DNA of 39,252 nucleotides, taken from Tetrahymena elliotti 4EA. Lineage: Eukaryota > Ciliophora > Oligohymenophorea > Hymenostomatida > Tetrahymenidae. The stretch is taken from positions 2,322,005 to 2,361,256 of the forward strand of contig JH720295.1 in assembly GCA_000231825.2 (NCBI GenBank), written 5' to 3'. The position numbers and the translations under genes are program-made. Within the stretch, counting starts at the first letter, position 1, and each line of letters begins with the position of its first letter. Positions 1 through 12,274 of this stretch are shown one piece after another. Under the pieces are notes generated by a model. The model was not told the DNA's origin. It searched no databases and was given only the letters and a program-made list of their open reading frames with translations.

Positions 1-2685
1 AATTACTCTCTATTACAAATAATAAAAGAATAAGAGCATGAATAAATTTAGAAATAAAATGAAAAGATTACGAGCTGTTTAAAACAAATAAGTTAATGAA
101 GAATCAACCAAGAAAGAGAAATCAAAATATTTTACAGACTTTTAAGAATGAGAATAAATTGGATTATTTGGATAAATTTATAAAATGTTACTATCTATTA
201 ATTTATTTTTAATTTCAAAAAACAAATTTAATTTAAAAAGGAAAGAAAAAATACCCTCTAAATTAAATGAATGAAAAGAAGATTAAAATAATTTGAAGTC
301 AAGACTAATCTAAAAAGCAAACTTTTTTCTTGAAAAACATTTAAGCATAAGATAATCAGTTGGTCCAATGATGAATATTACTTACTAATAAGGTTATTTA
401 TAATATTTTTAATAATTAAAATAATTTATTTAAAAATTATTTATTTTTCCCTTTTAAATCTTAAGAGCAAGAAAGGTTTTGTGATTTAATTTATAAAAGA
501 GTTAAATATTAAGATAATAAAACATTTGATTTTTATACTTCATTAATACAGTTTATTGTTGCTCGATAATTTATTGGTTCATCTAATTTTGCTGAATTTA
601 AGGAATTTTTGGCTTTTCCTGCGATTCTTGTTTCTAAGAAATGTCTTTTAAACTCTCATTTGGCTTAATGAATGCTTATTGCTCATTGAAAACCTAATTA
701 GAATTTGCTTGTTTATTTTAAACAATGATTGGTTAAATATCATTTTGCTAATTGTTCATTTGTTATTTTTCTTTTTCTAATTTTCTAATACTATCATTCA
801 AATTTTTTATTTCTTCCTCTAGACTTTTAATAACTGCTTCCTATATTTTATTTATTTATTAAGAAATTTGTAAAGACCAATCTTTCAATTAAGGAATGAA
901 ATCTACTTGGTCTTATTTTTTGCTGTCTTTAATTTCTGAAATAAGCTGCTAAAGCAAATTCTTTTCATTTTTACTAAAAAATATTTAAATTGAGTTATTA
1001 GGAGATGAATAAATAAAATAAATACATGATTGGGTAAACTTTATTTTCTAAATGTTGGACAAACTCAATTTTATTTTTGAAAGACAGAATCAATTGCTAA
1101 AGTTCTCCATCATCTTAGGGATCCATGAGTTCAACAAACTTGCTTTCTAAAGAAAATTCTAATGAAATAATTCCTTTTAAAATAATTAAAATATCCTTTA
1201 TTTCAAACCTATTTCTTGGAATAAATTGGGTTAATCCATCAATGATGTATTGAAGTTGTTTCTTGTAAGTGAAATTTTAGAAGTCTGGCTTGTATTGCAA
1301 GGGATTATGCTTATTGAACATCATGCTGATATTGAATCCTGAAATCATAGTGTAAATTAGGTAGCCTTATTTTTACATATCAAAAAATATATTTTTTTAG
1401 GGTTTTGTAGTAAATTACCTAATGAACATGCTTCACTCTTTTAAAAAAAGTTTATAATATGAAAATTTAATGCATTTTCTTTTAAATTTACTCTTTGGCT
1501 TGGTTCTCTTTTGACAACAATCCCTAATTTTTAATATTCTAAAGAGTAGGTGTCGAACTCTTATGGATTATAACATTCAGGAGCTTAAAACGCAGCATTT
1601 CCCATCTTGAGTAAAAATTAGAGTTTGAGTACTTATATAAAAGAAATATTTTTTTAGATACGTATAAGCCCAGGGCATATCCTGATTGTTTTGGGAGATT
1701 ATTTGCCAATCCAAAGTCAGCTAGGTTTTTAAGATAATTTTAATAATTTGAAATGAATCTAAGAAGAAGTATTTATATACAAACAACTGCATTTCCATTG
1801 TAATCAATAAGGATATTATCCATCTTAAGATCATTAACCAAGCAATTCTTTGAATGAATAAAGCATAAACCCTCTGCAATATCCTTGGAGTACTTGATTG
1901 CAGAAATTTCATTCAATTTTTTGTCTGGAAATCTTTAGATAATCTGATTAAGAGTTCCTATTTTTAAAGTTTGTATTAGGATAGATATCCATCCACTTAG
2001 GTTATTTGCTCAGTAATTATAAACTAATAATAATATTATTTACCTAAGCATTCTGTTAGCACGAGATATATATACTCTTTTCCTTCTATTTTCCTCATAA
2101 AATTAACTACATATGGCGATCCTTTGCATTAATTGAGAATTTGGATTTCTTGTTCTACGAATTCTAAGGCTTTTTAGTCAACATTTCCTTTTGCATCTTT
2201 AACAAGTATTCCTTTGATAGCAAATCTTTTGTTAGATAGCTTTTCCTTAGCAAGAACTACTAATCCCTATGCACCTTATCCTAAATACCTAAAGTCATTA
2301 TATCCCTTTTGAGATAGTTCACTTTTCATTGTGTCATAGATATTGCTTGAGATAGCATCCAAAATGGGATCTTAAATTTCGTGAACTATTAATTTATACA
2401 TAATTAATTAGAGTTAGGATAACTAATCCTATAAGTAAGAATTGGTTGGTAAATTAGATGAATAGAAAGTTAAAATTCTTAAAATGGTGATTTGATGATA
2501 AATATGAATGATAATTATGATAGAAAAGTATAAAATGAGAACTTACATAGTAATTCTTCCTTGTCAAGCATCTAAATGCCTTTATCTTGATACATCTGTC
2601 TGATTTATTACCTGTTTTAAATGTGCTTTACTAGCTTCTCCTAAATGGTCCCTAAATCCTACTATTTTGAACTTTATTAGCTCAT
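1..2685 (-). CDS. Divergent serine/threonine-type protein kinase, runs off the left edge
   Basis: This is a multi-exon eukaryotic protein kinase read with TAA/TAG as Gln. Supported exons are 2685-2547, 2385-2044, 1957-1781, 1720-1662, from 1605, 1338-1026 and from 973 downward, and most junctions keep phase. Visible motifs are the glycine loop LGQGAQG (about residue 81), Lys104 in FAIK, Glu126 in the C-helix, the catalytic loop LVNDLKMDN (about 200-208), DFG at 221-223 and APE at 247-249. The usual HRD reads VND: the Asp is kept but the His-Arg pair is lost. The kinase domain is followed by a Glu/Lys/Gln-rich coiled-coil and Gln-rich tail. The junctions between about 1560 and 1410 are uncertain. 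No TGA occurs in frame from 973 to the window edge, so the 3' end is unseen, and the last 500 bases may be intron or untranslated. Substrate and pathway cannot be read from the sequence. Confidence 0.75.
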
Positions 2686-2984
2686 TTTAACCTTTTTGTC
2701 TCTTACTTTTTTACCTAATTACTAAATTAATTAATCAATTTCCTGACTTATTTAATTTATGAATGAATGAATAATTTTTGGCAAAAAATACAGTTGTATG
2801 AGAATAGATGTTAGTATATTTAACAAGCTATATTTTTTTTAACATGGATAAATAAATAAGTACTTTTAGATGTGTAAATATTTGTTTTGATGATAAAGAA
2901 AATAAATACTTAAATAATGATCTCTAATATAATAAAGGATTTTTCATTTTAAATTTTGATAATTGATTTTTGTTGAATAATCCA

Positions 2985-4440
2985 TCATTCGAATTTATTT
3001 AGTTTTTTTAATTACACTTATAGTATTTAAGAAGCTTGCTCCTCTTCAATCAATTTCTTATTTATTTTTTTGAAGGAAATTAAAGTTAATTTCTTTATGT
3101 TTAAATAAGTAATAATTAACTAGAAATATAAAATTATTTTTATGAGTGTTTATTTTATCTAAAAAATTACTTTTTGAAGTATTTAACAAATCTATTATCA
3201 TGAATAAAATTTTTTGTTTTTATTCTTAAAAGGAGGTTGAAAAATATATTAAAAAGATGAAACATGCAATAAATGATAATAAAAAGTATCTATTTTATTT
3301 TAAAGAAAAAGAATAAAATCAATATTATTTTTTTAAAGGAAAAATATAAATGTAAATATTCTTCTCTCTTTTTAGTTATTATTGTCTAACTTAAATTAAA
3401 ATATTTGATATTAAAACCGCTTTCTTCCATTTTATTTCCTAGTTTTGAGTATGGATCAGCGTTTGAAAATTATTATTGAACTTTATAATCCTTATCAAAA
3501 AATAATCCTCACTAAAAATGATAGTTTCTTACTGAAAGTAAATTGATAAAACAAGAATTAAGATATGTATCATTTATTCTATTATAAATATAATAAATAG
3601 TAACTTATCTAATTATGTAATTTATTTATCATAAAATTAGATTTTAATAAACTGAATTTTATAATTGCAAAATTGTTTGCTCAACTTCTACTTACTAAGC
3701 ATCATCCTCTTTCTATTTATTAGGAAAAACATAAATTAAATGATCTATTATATTCCAATACTTTATCTTCCCTGCTATTTTCTTTTTTCTTATTAAAGCT
3801 AGAGGTGGATTCATCTTAATTACGAATATAGTTATATTCAACAATGATACTATTGGAGAGGATGCATTATCATGTAGTTAAATTTGAATCTTAAATATAA
3901 ATACTAAAGTATATTCTTATTGATATAATAATCATCTAAAAAACTTAAGAAAAAACAGTTTATTGCATTTAAATTTGCTTTACTTGACATCAGAAAAGCT
4001 ATTTTAAATATGATTCCAAGCTGATCTTCTTAGAATTTTTCATTAAATTTTGTTTAATTTATTAAGAACTACTTTACAATAAACTCAAACAATTAATTTT
4101 TTCTTTACTAAAAATATCTTTTTGATATAAAAATAACAGCTAATATTACTTCATAATATTTAATAAAGAGGTTTATTTTATTTGATAGATGTTTTATGGC
4201 TTCTTGTGTACTGTAAAGTAAAGCAAAGATTTATCAATTTAATCTACTTAAAAACTAGAAGTAAATATTTTCTAATTGTTTGATTTATGGAGGGAAATTA
4301 ATCAAATTATTCAGTATTGATAGGAAATTAATTAGTGTTTTTTTAGACTGAATTTAAAAGCAAAGAGGTTTGTCTAAATCAAATGAAATTATAATTAATT
4401 TTATAATAATATTTGAAATTAATAGAAGAAGTAAAAAAAG
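2985..4440 (-). CDS. Unidentified membrane protein, start not found
   Basis: I do not recognise this gene. The minus strand carries exons that join in phase: a stretch ending near 4252, about 4218-3998, about 3917-3650 and from about 3507, plus a last exon ending at a TGA at 2987-2985. Two pieces look strongly coding: VIKMNPPLALIRKKKIAGK and, further on, SNADPYSKLGNKMEESGF. The final exon ends ASQILQVQLKKLNKFE. Three hydrophobic stretches (for example YYEVILAVIFIS) suggest a membrane protein. The link between the middle and last exons has no clean GT donor and is unresolved. No ATG lies on this strand in the expected frame upstream, and the open frame runs into the 5' region of the plus-strand LRR gene. 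The gene may therefore be truncated, may start internally (an ATG near 4000), or may have a distant first exon. Confidence 0.45.
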
Positions 4441-7400
4441 AAAATGCTTTAAAAAAATAAACAAAAATTTTTAATATTAGAAAACGTAAGAAATTCAGCA
4501 AACAGAAACACAAATAATAAATATTTTTAAACAAAAGTTTCTTTAGTCCAGTTAAAGAGACAATTCTAATCTAGAGTTATAATTCAGGTAAATTAATTCA
4601 AATCTAAGGCTTTTAATTTATTTAAGATTGAATATAAATATCTTTATTAATTTATTAACAATAAAAGTAATAATCTATTTGGAACAAAATCATCTCAAGA
4701 TTTAGGAAAAAGGTTAAAAGACCATGTTAATCTCAAAAATTTGATTCTAAACTTAGAGTAAATTAATATATTATGTTTGCTTTAGCAATTACAGCTTATG
4801 GTTAAATTCGATTGAGACTAAATAATTTTTGTTTGTTTGAAATCACACTAAATGGCTGATATTATTTAATTTGAATATTATTACAAAATCTACCTAAAAA
4901 CTCATTAAAAAATATAATTTTTTAAAGTGAAAATTAGCTATCTGATAGAGGAGTGTTTAATTTTAGTGCTGGGTTGGAGAATTTTAGTAATCTAACTGAT
5001 TTTACCCTTTATTTGGAGTAAAAATTTAATATTTTTTTAACTAATCCTTTGGCTTGAAATAATTCTATTAATTTTATTGAAATATCTCACATGAATTTTA
5101 TAAAATTAAAAGATAAAACTATATTTGTGATGCTGGAGTCTCATTCTTAGGAAAATAATTGGGAAATTGTTTGAATTTATAGAGATTTGTCTTATCTTTA
5201 AGGTAGAAAAATTTAGTATTTTTTATTGCTTTGATTGAATTGATGACTCAATCTTAAAAAAGGCCAAATTTTTCTTGATACGAAAAGTCTTCAACATATT
5301 ATTTTAAAAGCTATTATTGATTACTTAGAAACATAAATTGATTTAGTTTTATCAAAAAGCTAAAATAACATTTAAGATCAAGGATTGGCTAAATTCAGTG
5401 AAGGATTAAAAAACATGACTAATCTCTAAAGACTAGAACTTAACTTAAGGTTTGATTTAAATTTATTGATATTCAATAATATAATTAAAGACTAATCTGA
5501 TCTATCTTTATCAATGAAATTAACTAAATTTATTATTTTTACTTTATCTAAAGCCAAAATAATATTTGCGACTAGGGAATATCTGTTTTGAGTTCAGCTA
5601 TTGCAAGTTTCTAAAATCTCTAAAATTTAGAATTAAATCTATTGTAATAATGATTGCTTATAAAAAACTGACTTATTCTTTGACAAAAAAAGTATGAACC
5701 ATATTAGCAATAGAGGTGTCATTTAACTTGGAAATCAAATAGGACATTGTACAAACTTAGAAAATCTAAATATCAACTTAAAGTATCTATTTTTTATTTC
5801 ATTCCAGCGAAAATAAATACTAAATGGATCAAATAATTTTCTAAAAATGAATCCAATGAATGAATTAATCAGTTTAATCAATATAATTTAATTAATTTTA
5901 AAATAAAGTGGGAATAGCATAAGCGATATTGGATTATCTGGTCTTGCTTAAGGTTTATAAAAATGCATCAGTCTCAAGAATTTCATTTTAGAATCCAAGT
6001 AAAGAAAATATTACTTTTATTGTATTTATTTGCTTTTATCAAAATAGTTGTAACTATTTTGGAGATAGCGGAATGAAAGGCTTAGGTACTGGTTTAGGAA
6101 TGTGCAATAATTTAACTTCTCTAGAACTTTCGATAGCGTAAAAAGAGATTTAAGTTCTTTAATATTCGTTTTTGATCAACAAACAATTAATGCTTGATGA
6201 ATTTTTTATTAGATTAAATTGAAAATAAAAAAATTATTTGATAAAAACAGTCATAATAAATTCAACCAAAAAGGAATTTATGATTTCTGTTTAGGATTAG
6301 GAAAATCTTAAACCATTGAAATACTAAAGGTAGATTTTAGGTAAACAAATAAATTTAAATTTCTTATTATTATTTCACATTTTTATGAATGAAAATTTAG
6401 ATAAAATTCATTTACAAATCAAGAAGAGATTATTGAATTATTTGATGGCTTGAAGAATTGTTATAATCTAAAAACCATACAATTTGATTTGAGGTAAAAA
6501 TTAACAGTTTATATTTATTCTTAAGTTTTTGAGAGTTACAAAAAAGATAATAATTTATTATTTTTATAAAAAGAAAAAATTCAGTCAAAAGTTAATTAGC
6601 TTATCAAATGTGGGTAGGTTTGGGAAGTTGCAGCAATCTAGAAAATTTGATGATTGATTTCAGGTTGATGAACCATTTCAATTCAATTTTTTTAAATCAA
6701 AATTCATTTGAGAAAAGCAATAAATAATAAATAATAAAGCTTACAAATAATATTTGGAATTAAAACTAATTTATTATTTTTATAAAAAGATAAAATGATT
6801 TTGGCAAAAATGATAATGAGAATGATGTGGGATTTGGAGAAGGTTTGATCAATTTTAATAATCTTAAATCATTAGACTTAAATTTCAAGTAGGACATTTT
6901 GATTTCACTTTTATTTTTTATCAAAAAAGTTGTTCATTTTGGATTTTATTGATGATAAACATTTATTTAAGTCAATAAAAACGTTGATATTTTTTAACAA
7001 AAAATTCATAATTTGATCTTAAAAAAATAAAATGAGGTAGGTATCTATATGAGTTAAAAGATATTTTATTTTAGCAATTAATTAACATTTCTGGTTTTAT
7101 AAATAAAGTAAATGCTATATTTCTGAAAAAGATGCTTAAAGCTTAGGAAAAATCTTGTAAAGCTGTAAGAAACTTGAAGAATTAGATATCAATTTAACGT
7201 AAAATTTCTAATGGTTTTGAAGTTTACTTTATTAGCTTAATAAAAATAGTGAGTGTGCTATTTATTCTGGGGCTGTATCTAGTTTGGGATTAGGTATTCA
7301 AGAATGCAAAAACTTGATTTCACTGACTCTTGAGCTTTCGTAATAAATAAACAAACAAATAATCAATAAGTTTCAAAAAACTAAATAGTGATTTTTTTTT

Positions 7401-7983
7401 TCAATCAGATCAGATTTGAAAAGAAAAGATTTAAGCTTTTATATTAATGAAAATAATTTATTTAAATAAAATAAATAGATCAAACGCAATTAAAAAAGAA
7501 GGATTGATAAGATTATCAGAGGGAATCTTGCATTGCACCAAATTAAAAAATTTACATTTTTATTTAAAGTAAAATTAAAAGTTCGATTTATTTATAAATT
7601 TTATCAATTTTGATAACCAAAATGAAAGTTAATAATAATTTTTTCAACCAGAAATTCATAAACTCTTACATTTATAATGAAAAAGTATCTTATCAAATTT
7701 ATTAATTGTTTTAATCCTTAAAAGAAACAACTTAATAGATTAAGAAGCAGTTAATTTCTTAGCAATCTCACTAAAAGACTGTAAGAATATTACCCACTTT
7801 TAGGTAGATTTGAGGTAAAAATAATCTTCATTCTTAGATTTTTATTTAAAGTTTTTTTATTTAAATTTATGTTACTATTTTAGAAATCAGAATGTATGGC
7901 CCAAATTAGTAAAAAATTTTCAAGTTTTAGAGAAAATTAGAAAAATGAATAGATTAGTCTGGTTTGACATCAAGTTAGTATGA
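4383..7983 (+). CDS. Multi-exon leucine-rich-repeat protein (about 17 repeats)
   Basis: The gene encodes RNase-inhibitor-like LRRs of about 30 residues with the pattern NxIxDxGxxxLxxxLxxCxNLxxLxLxL. Almost every repeat is its own exon of about 90 bp followed by a GTAA-type intron. Clear examples lie at 5112-5202 (GVSFLGKQLGNCLNLQRF), 5358-5450, 5552-5644, 5692-5782, 6046-6137, 7107-7199 and 7723-7814. Most exons end in phase 2 and the next starts with the last base of a Ser or Arg codon. The terminal exon reads through its donor-like site to a TGA at 7981-7983. The start is uncertain: an ATG at 4383 opens a basic exon (LKLIEEVKKENALKKQ) and an ATG at 4444 opens another frame, and neither joins the first repeat without a choice of acceptor. 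LRRs of this kind usually bind proteins; the partner is unknown. Confidence 0.65.
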
Positions 7984-9409
7984 GTTGCTAATAATTTCTA
8001 AGTTGAAATATTATTTATTTATTTCATTATTTCTTAATTTATCTAAAAAATGTCAATCTATAATTAAAATTAAATATTAAAGTCAAACTTTTCATTTAAA
8101 AAAAATTATTTTATTCTTTTTTATGGGGTATTTCAAATGTATTCAGGATAAAGATTTATATTTTAATTATTGAGTCATTTATCTCTCTCTACTCAAATAT
8201 TTTCAAATCTCCTAAAAGCTAGTTATAAACCAACTGCATTGTATTTTAAATATTAACTCTTAACAACCAATAAATAAATCAAATAGAAACAAAAGGTTTA
8301 ACTTTTTCAAATTCTTATTTTTCTAATTTTTTACTATTTAGCTAGCTTATTCATAAAAATTGACTTGCTTTTTTTATGTAATCATTGTTACATCAATCCT
8401 ACACTTATTCAATCAAGTTTAAATTTATCCTATCATCTAAATTACTTCATAAAAATACTAACTTTTATTTTTGTAGAAAATATTCAAAGAATAAAGAATA
8501 TTTTAATTTATTTGACTAATTAATTTTTTTAGTTAAGAAAACGATTTTTCAAATCAATTTGGAATCTAAACAATTTCTCTTGCTTGATGATTTCTAATAA
8601 TTTGATTATTATTTTGTAATTACCTTATGATCTAGTTAATTATAACTAATCTTATGCTTCCTAACATTAAAAACTACTTAATATATTAACTTATTTTGTT
8701 TTTTGAGAAATTTAATTACTTTAGATAGAAAAATGTTCCAAGAATGTCAAAATATTTTAATTTATTTGACAAATTTGAGTTGATAATAAATTATTTTTAT
8801 CATCAAGAAATGCCCATCCATTTTAGATTCTAAACAATTTTCTTCTTGATAATTTTAAATAGTTCAATTATTATTTCGTAATTACTTTCTCTCTTAATTT
8901 ATCATATGCTTTGTAATATTGGAAACTACTTATGAAAATATTCATTATTTTTGTTTTTGGGAGAATTTAATTCACTTACATACAGAGAAAAATTTTCAAA
9001 GAAAGTAAAATTATTTTAAATGAGTTAAAGAATAAAACCAATTTTATCTTACTTGACAATTTCTAATGGTTCAATTATTAATTCAGTTGAAGTTAGTTTT
9101 TATCCTAACTTATTTTATGTGTATACATCCTTTAATGTTAGATTATTTTGAGGGAAATAATTTAATAAAAAGAAAATAAAAATTTAGGAAAAAAAAAACA
9201 TTTTACAAATTTAGGAAAAAATAAAAGCCCATTTTTGATCAGATATGAGAAAATTCATTGGTTTTTAATAAACAAACACGTTCTACTTAATTTAAATAGG
9301 CATGAATGAGAAGATATATTGAGTTGATTGATATTTTTTGAATTTCTAATTGTTAAGCTAAAATAAAGTTGTAGTATTGCTTAATTAATTTTAGATATAA
9401 AAAGAGGAG
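7984..9409. repeat. Intergenic region with three degenerate tandem repeats of about 210-260 bp
   Basis: No convincing gene was found between the LRR gene and the cargo-receptor gene. From about 8475 to 9145 a noncoding unit recurs three times. Each copy holds a TATTTTAATTTATTTGA-like block (8502, 8752), then a TTCTTGATAATTTCTAATAG-like block, a TTATTATTTTGTAATTAC-like block (near 8606, 8866, 9073) and a TTAGAAACTACTTA-like block. The copies are diverged and differ in length, which suggests old duplication. Confidence 0.5.
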
Positions 9410-11950
9410 ATGGATAAATTTAAATAGTTTGACTATTTTAGAAAGGTTTAAGATGAATTAAAATCAGAAAAATCCCTTATTGGAGGATTAATAGGGTTTT
9501 CAACAATATTTTTAGTTATTACTTTAGTCTTGTATGAGACATACTAAGTTTTCTTTGGGAATTATAAAACATATCCATTTATCAATAATTATAATCCAAA
9601 TGAAAAAGTTAGGGTCAACTTGAATATTACCTTTGAGGAAATATTTTGCAAAGCATTAAGCATAGATTATTAAGATGTAAGTGGTGCTCACTTAGAGGAC
9701 ATGCATTTGACTGTTCATAAAATCAGATTAGATTAGTTTGGAAAATTTTTGGATTATGATTCTGTTTAAAATATTAAGAAAGATGAATAGAAATTTTATC
9801 CTGGTAACCCATTTTTCGAAGTAGTTAAAGCTAATAACTAGTTATAAAGCTAATTTTCTAATAGTGTATCATGCTACGGAGCTGAGCTTTATGAAGGATA
9901 GCTATGCTTTACTTGCACTGATGTATTAATTGCATTCGCTTAAAGAGGATGGCCATGTAATTCTTTTAACGAACACAAAATTCTTATTAAATTTAAAAAG
10001 GAAAATGAATAATTTTAAAACAAATAAAATATTTATTTCATTTATTTTAAAATGGAAAAAAAGCAATTTGAATTCATTTTAAATTGAATGAAAAAGCAAA
10101 ATAATTTTAGGAAATGATGATATTTTTATATAAATAGAACCTATGAAAGAATAAATAAGTTAATGTAATGAGGGAACAAAAGAAAACTTTAAAACAGTTT
10201 AAATGGTTGATGGAGAAGTGAAATCGAGCAATTCTGTAAATGTATTTAGACCTCCACCTGATTAAAATAACTTGATAGAAATTTTATAGAGAACGAATAT
10301 TGTACAATAAATTGTCAATTAAATTGATAAAAGAATATTTGATGTAATGGATGAAAATGATACAGAATTCTTGAATAAAATGTTAATGGAATTGAATGAG
10401 ATTCAGTTTAATCCAGAAGAAAATTCATAAATGTAATAAAATTATGAAGTAACTTCTAGAGTATAATCAATTTAGATTTTGATTTCTAAATATTACCAAG
10501 AGTTGCAGTCTATTAAGCCTAAAGAAATTAGTTTGGAAACATCTGCCGATTATTTGACATTAAATGAGATACCTTCTGCCAAAAAGATTTTATTCTAAAT
10601 GCAAATCAGCAGACCAGTTTGTAGCGAATCTATTGTTTATAAAGTTAGATTGAATTCAACACTTAATTAAATTTAGTAGAGTGTTCAATCATCAGAATTC
10701 TTAAAAAGTGAAGGTCTATAAACTATGAATGAAAGAGAGTGTATTCATATATTCCCCATTTTCATAGAGAAGAGTCCTTTTAATGACCTGAGTGTTCTTA
10801 TTTCTATTCCTGATTTCGACATTTAACAACAATACATTTTTGAATAAAAAAATTGGAGAATCAACTTAGAGCTGATTAAAGACTCTACTACTCAAAAATT
10901 TATTGGTCAAGATAGTAAAAAAACTGTAAATATTCAATATATTCCTTAGGAATAAAACAATTAGTAAAGGGAATAAAACAATTAGCTAAGGGAATAAAAC
11001 AATTAGCAAAGGGAATAAAACAATTATCAAAGGTAATAAGACAATTAGCAAAGGGAATAAAATCAAGCAGGAACTTAAAGCTATAGTCAAGAAGTTAACC
11101 CAACTGAAAATGAATAAAAGCAGCATTAAGACTAAGATAGATAGGCAGAATAGGATTCAATTTAAAGCAATCAACAAGAATCAAATGAGCAATCTGCAGG
11201 AAAAAAGAGAGCTTTATTTTAACAAAATTATGGACACGAAACTATCAGTGGAGAGAGAGTAAGCTTTTTATTTGTTTTAAAAGTAAATTTATTTAAAAAA
11301 TTAGGTTTTTGACTCATAAGTTTTGTTGGAAATGTAATAACAATTGAATGGAAGAGAAAAGTGCTAAATATATGGCCATTTCTATGTTAAGAAAGTTCCA
11401 GGTAACTTCCATGTATCATTCCACAATGAAGGTTTACTATTGTTGAACTCAAACTTACTATTTAATCTAAGACATACAATTAATATTTTAGAATTCACTA
11501 CAGTAAAATATTAATATAAATATATTACTCTAATGATTTATTTTTTGATTGTTTTGAATAAGATAAGAATTATTAATCTTATATTTTATTAATTAGGAGG
11601 ATGGATCTTTGACTTTAGGTAAATACACTAAATCTTCCAATCCCCTTGATAAGACTCGTCACAATCCTGGACATGGAATGGATACAGATTACTATTTGAA
11701 AGTAGTGAATACTGTATTTTAAAACATGTTGAGTGATCATAATAACATCTATTCTTTTACTTCATTAGAAACTAGTGGAGTAAGAGACTTTAGACTTCCT
11801 TCTGTTAATTTCAGATATGAGTTTGATCCAATTACAGTTCTTCACTTCAGAAAAAGTAGAAGCTTGTCTCAATTTATAGTTACAATTTGTGCTATTGTAG
11901 GAGGTTCTATAGCCTTATCAAAATATATCTATACTCTCTTAGTTAAATGA
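9410..11950 (+). CDS. ERGIC3/Erv46-like ER-Golgi cargo receptor with a large Gln-rich insertion
   Basis: Erv41-Erv46 family proteins are two-pass membrane proteins that cycle between ER and Golgi and retrieve or sort cargo. Exons 9410-9956, 10138-11258, 11305-11502 and 11597-11950 join in phase to 739 residues. The N-terminus (FDYFRKVQDELKSEKSLIGG) and the first membrane segment (about 27-42) fit the family. The luminal domain has the Cys motif SCYGAE..LCFTCTDV, then QRGW and QCNEG. Later come KCQIYGHFYVKKVPGNFH and YEFDPITVLHFRKSRS, followed by the second membrane segment near the C-terminus. Family members are usually about 380-420 residues. Here the second exon inserts roughly 370 residues inside the luminal domain, between QCNEG and the GNFH block. 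The insertion is Gln-rich and holds a tandem repeat. The TGA at 11948-11950 is clear. Identification is firm; the role of the insertion is unknown. Confidence 0.9.
10950..11069 (+). repeat. 21-bp in-frame tandem repeat (EQNNQQR) in the cargo-receptor gene
   Basis: Five copies of a 21-base unit (GAATAAAACAATTAGCAAAG plus one base) run from 10950 to 11054, followed by a partial copy. In frame each unit encodes EQNNQQR with small changes: one has L, one Y, and one begins with Q and has D. Eleven of the codons in these five units are the reassigned TAA/TAG glutamine codons plus CAA. Length may vary between strains. Confidence 0.9.
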
Positions 11951-12049
11951 ATACAACAATATCAATTAGTTAGTATATTAATTTTTCTAGTAATATCTAA
12001 GCATTTTATCAATACAGTTTATCTATTTTCCATTAAAAATCCTCTTAAA

Positions 12050-12274
12050 ATGTATAATATTTACTTTAATGACTTTCAAAATAAATCTTTAAAGATATTA
12101 TATTATCTATTTACATCTATTGTAACCTTCTAAGTATTTTCTTTACTTTTCTTTTATTATGTGATTAAAAATTAACAATTCTTCAAAAATATATTCAATT
12201 TTATAAATGCTAAAGGATATGATGAAGCTTACAAAAAGTATATTGTCGTTGATAACAAAAGTAGGACAGTTTGA
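12050..12274 (+). CDS. Possible small single-pass membrane protein, 74 residues
   Basis: An ATG at 12050 opens 74 codons to a TGA at 12272-12274. The middle is strongly hydrophobic (ILYYLFTSIVTFQVFSLLFF) and the C-terminus is polar and coding-like (KGYDEAYKKYIVVDNKSR). The same frame is open without TGA back to the stop codon of the cargo-receptor gene at 11950, so the region could also be a 3' remnant or a stop-readthrough extension of that gene. No family was recognised and no intron is needed. Chance open frames are common in this genome, so the call is tentative. Confidence 0.35.

Noticed and set aside
1..500. Continuation of the kinase frame to the window edge as coding sequence
   Set aside because: The frame is open, but composition becomes that of intron or flank; not claimed as protein.
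3451..3546. Plus-strand open frame starting MDQRLKIIIE
   Set aside because: It lies antisense to a better-supported minus-strand exon (SNADPYSKLGNKMEESGF).
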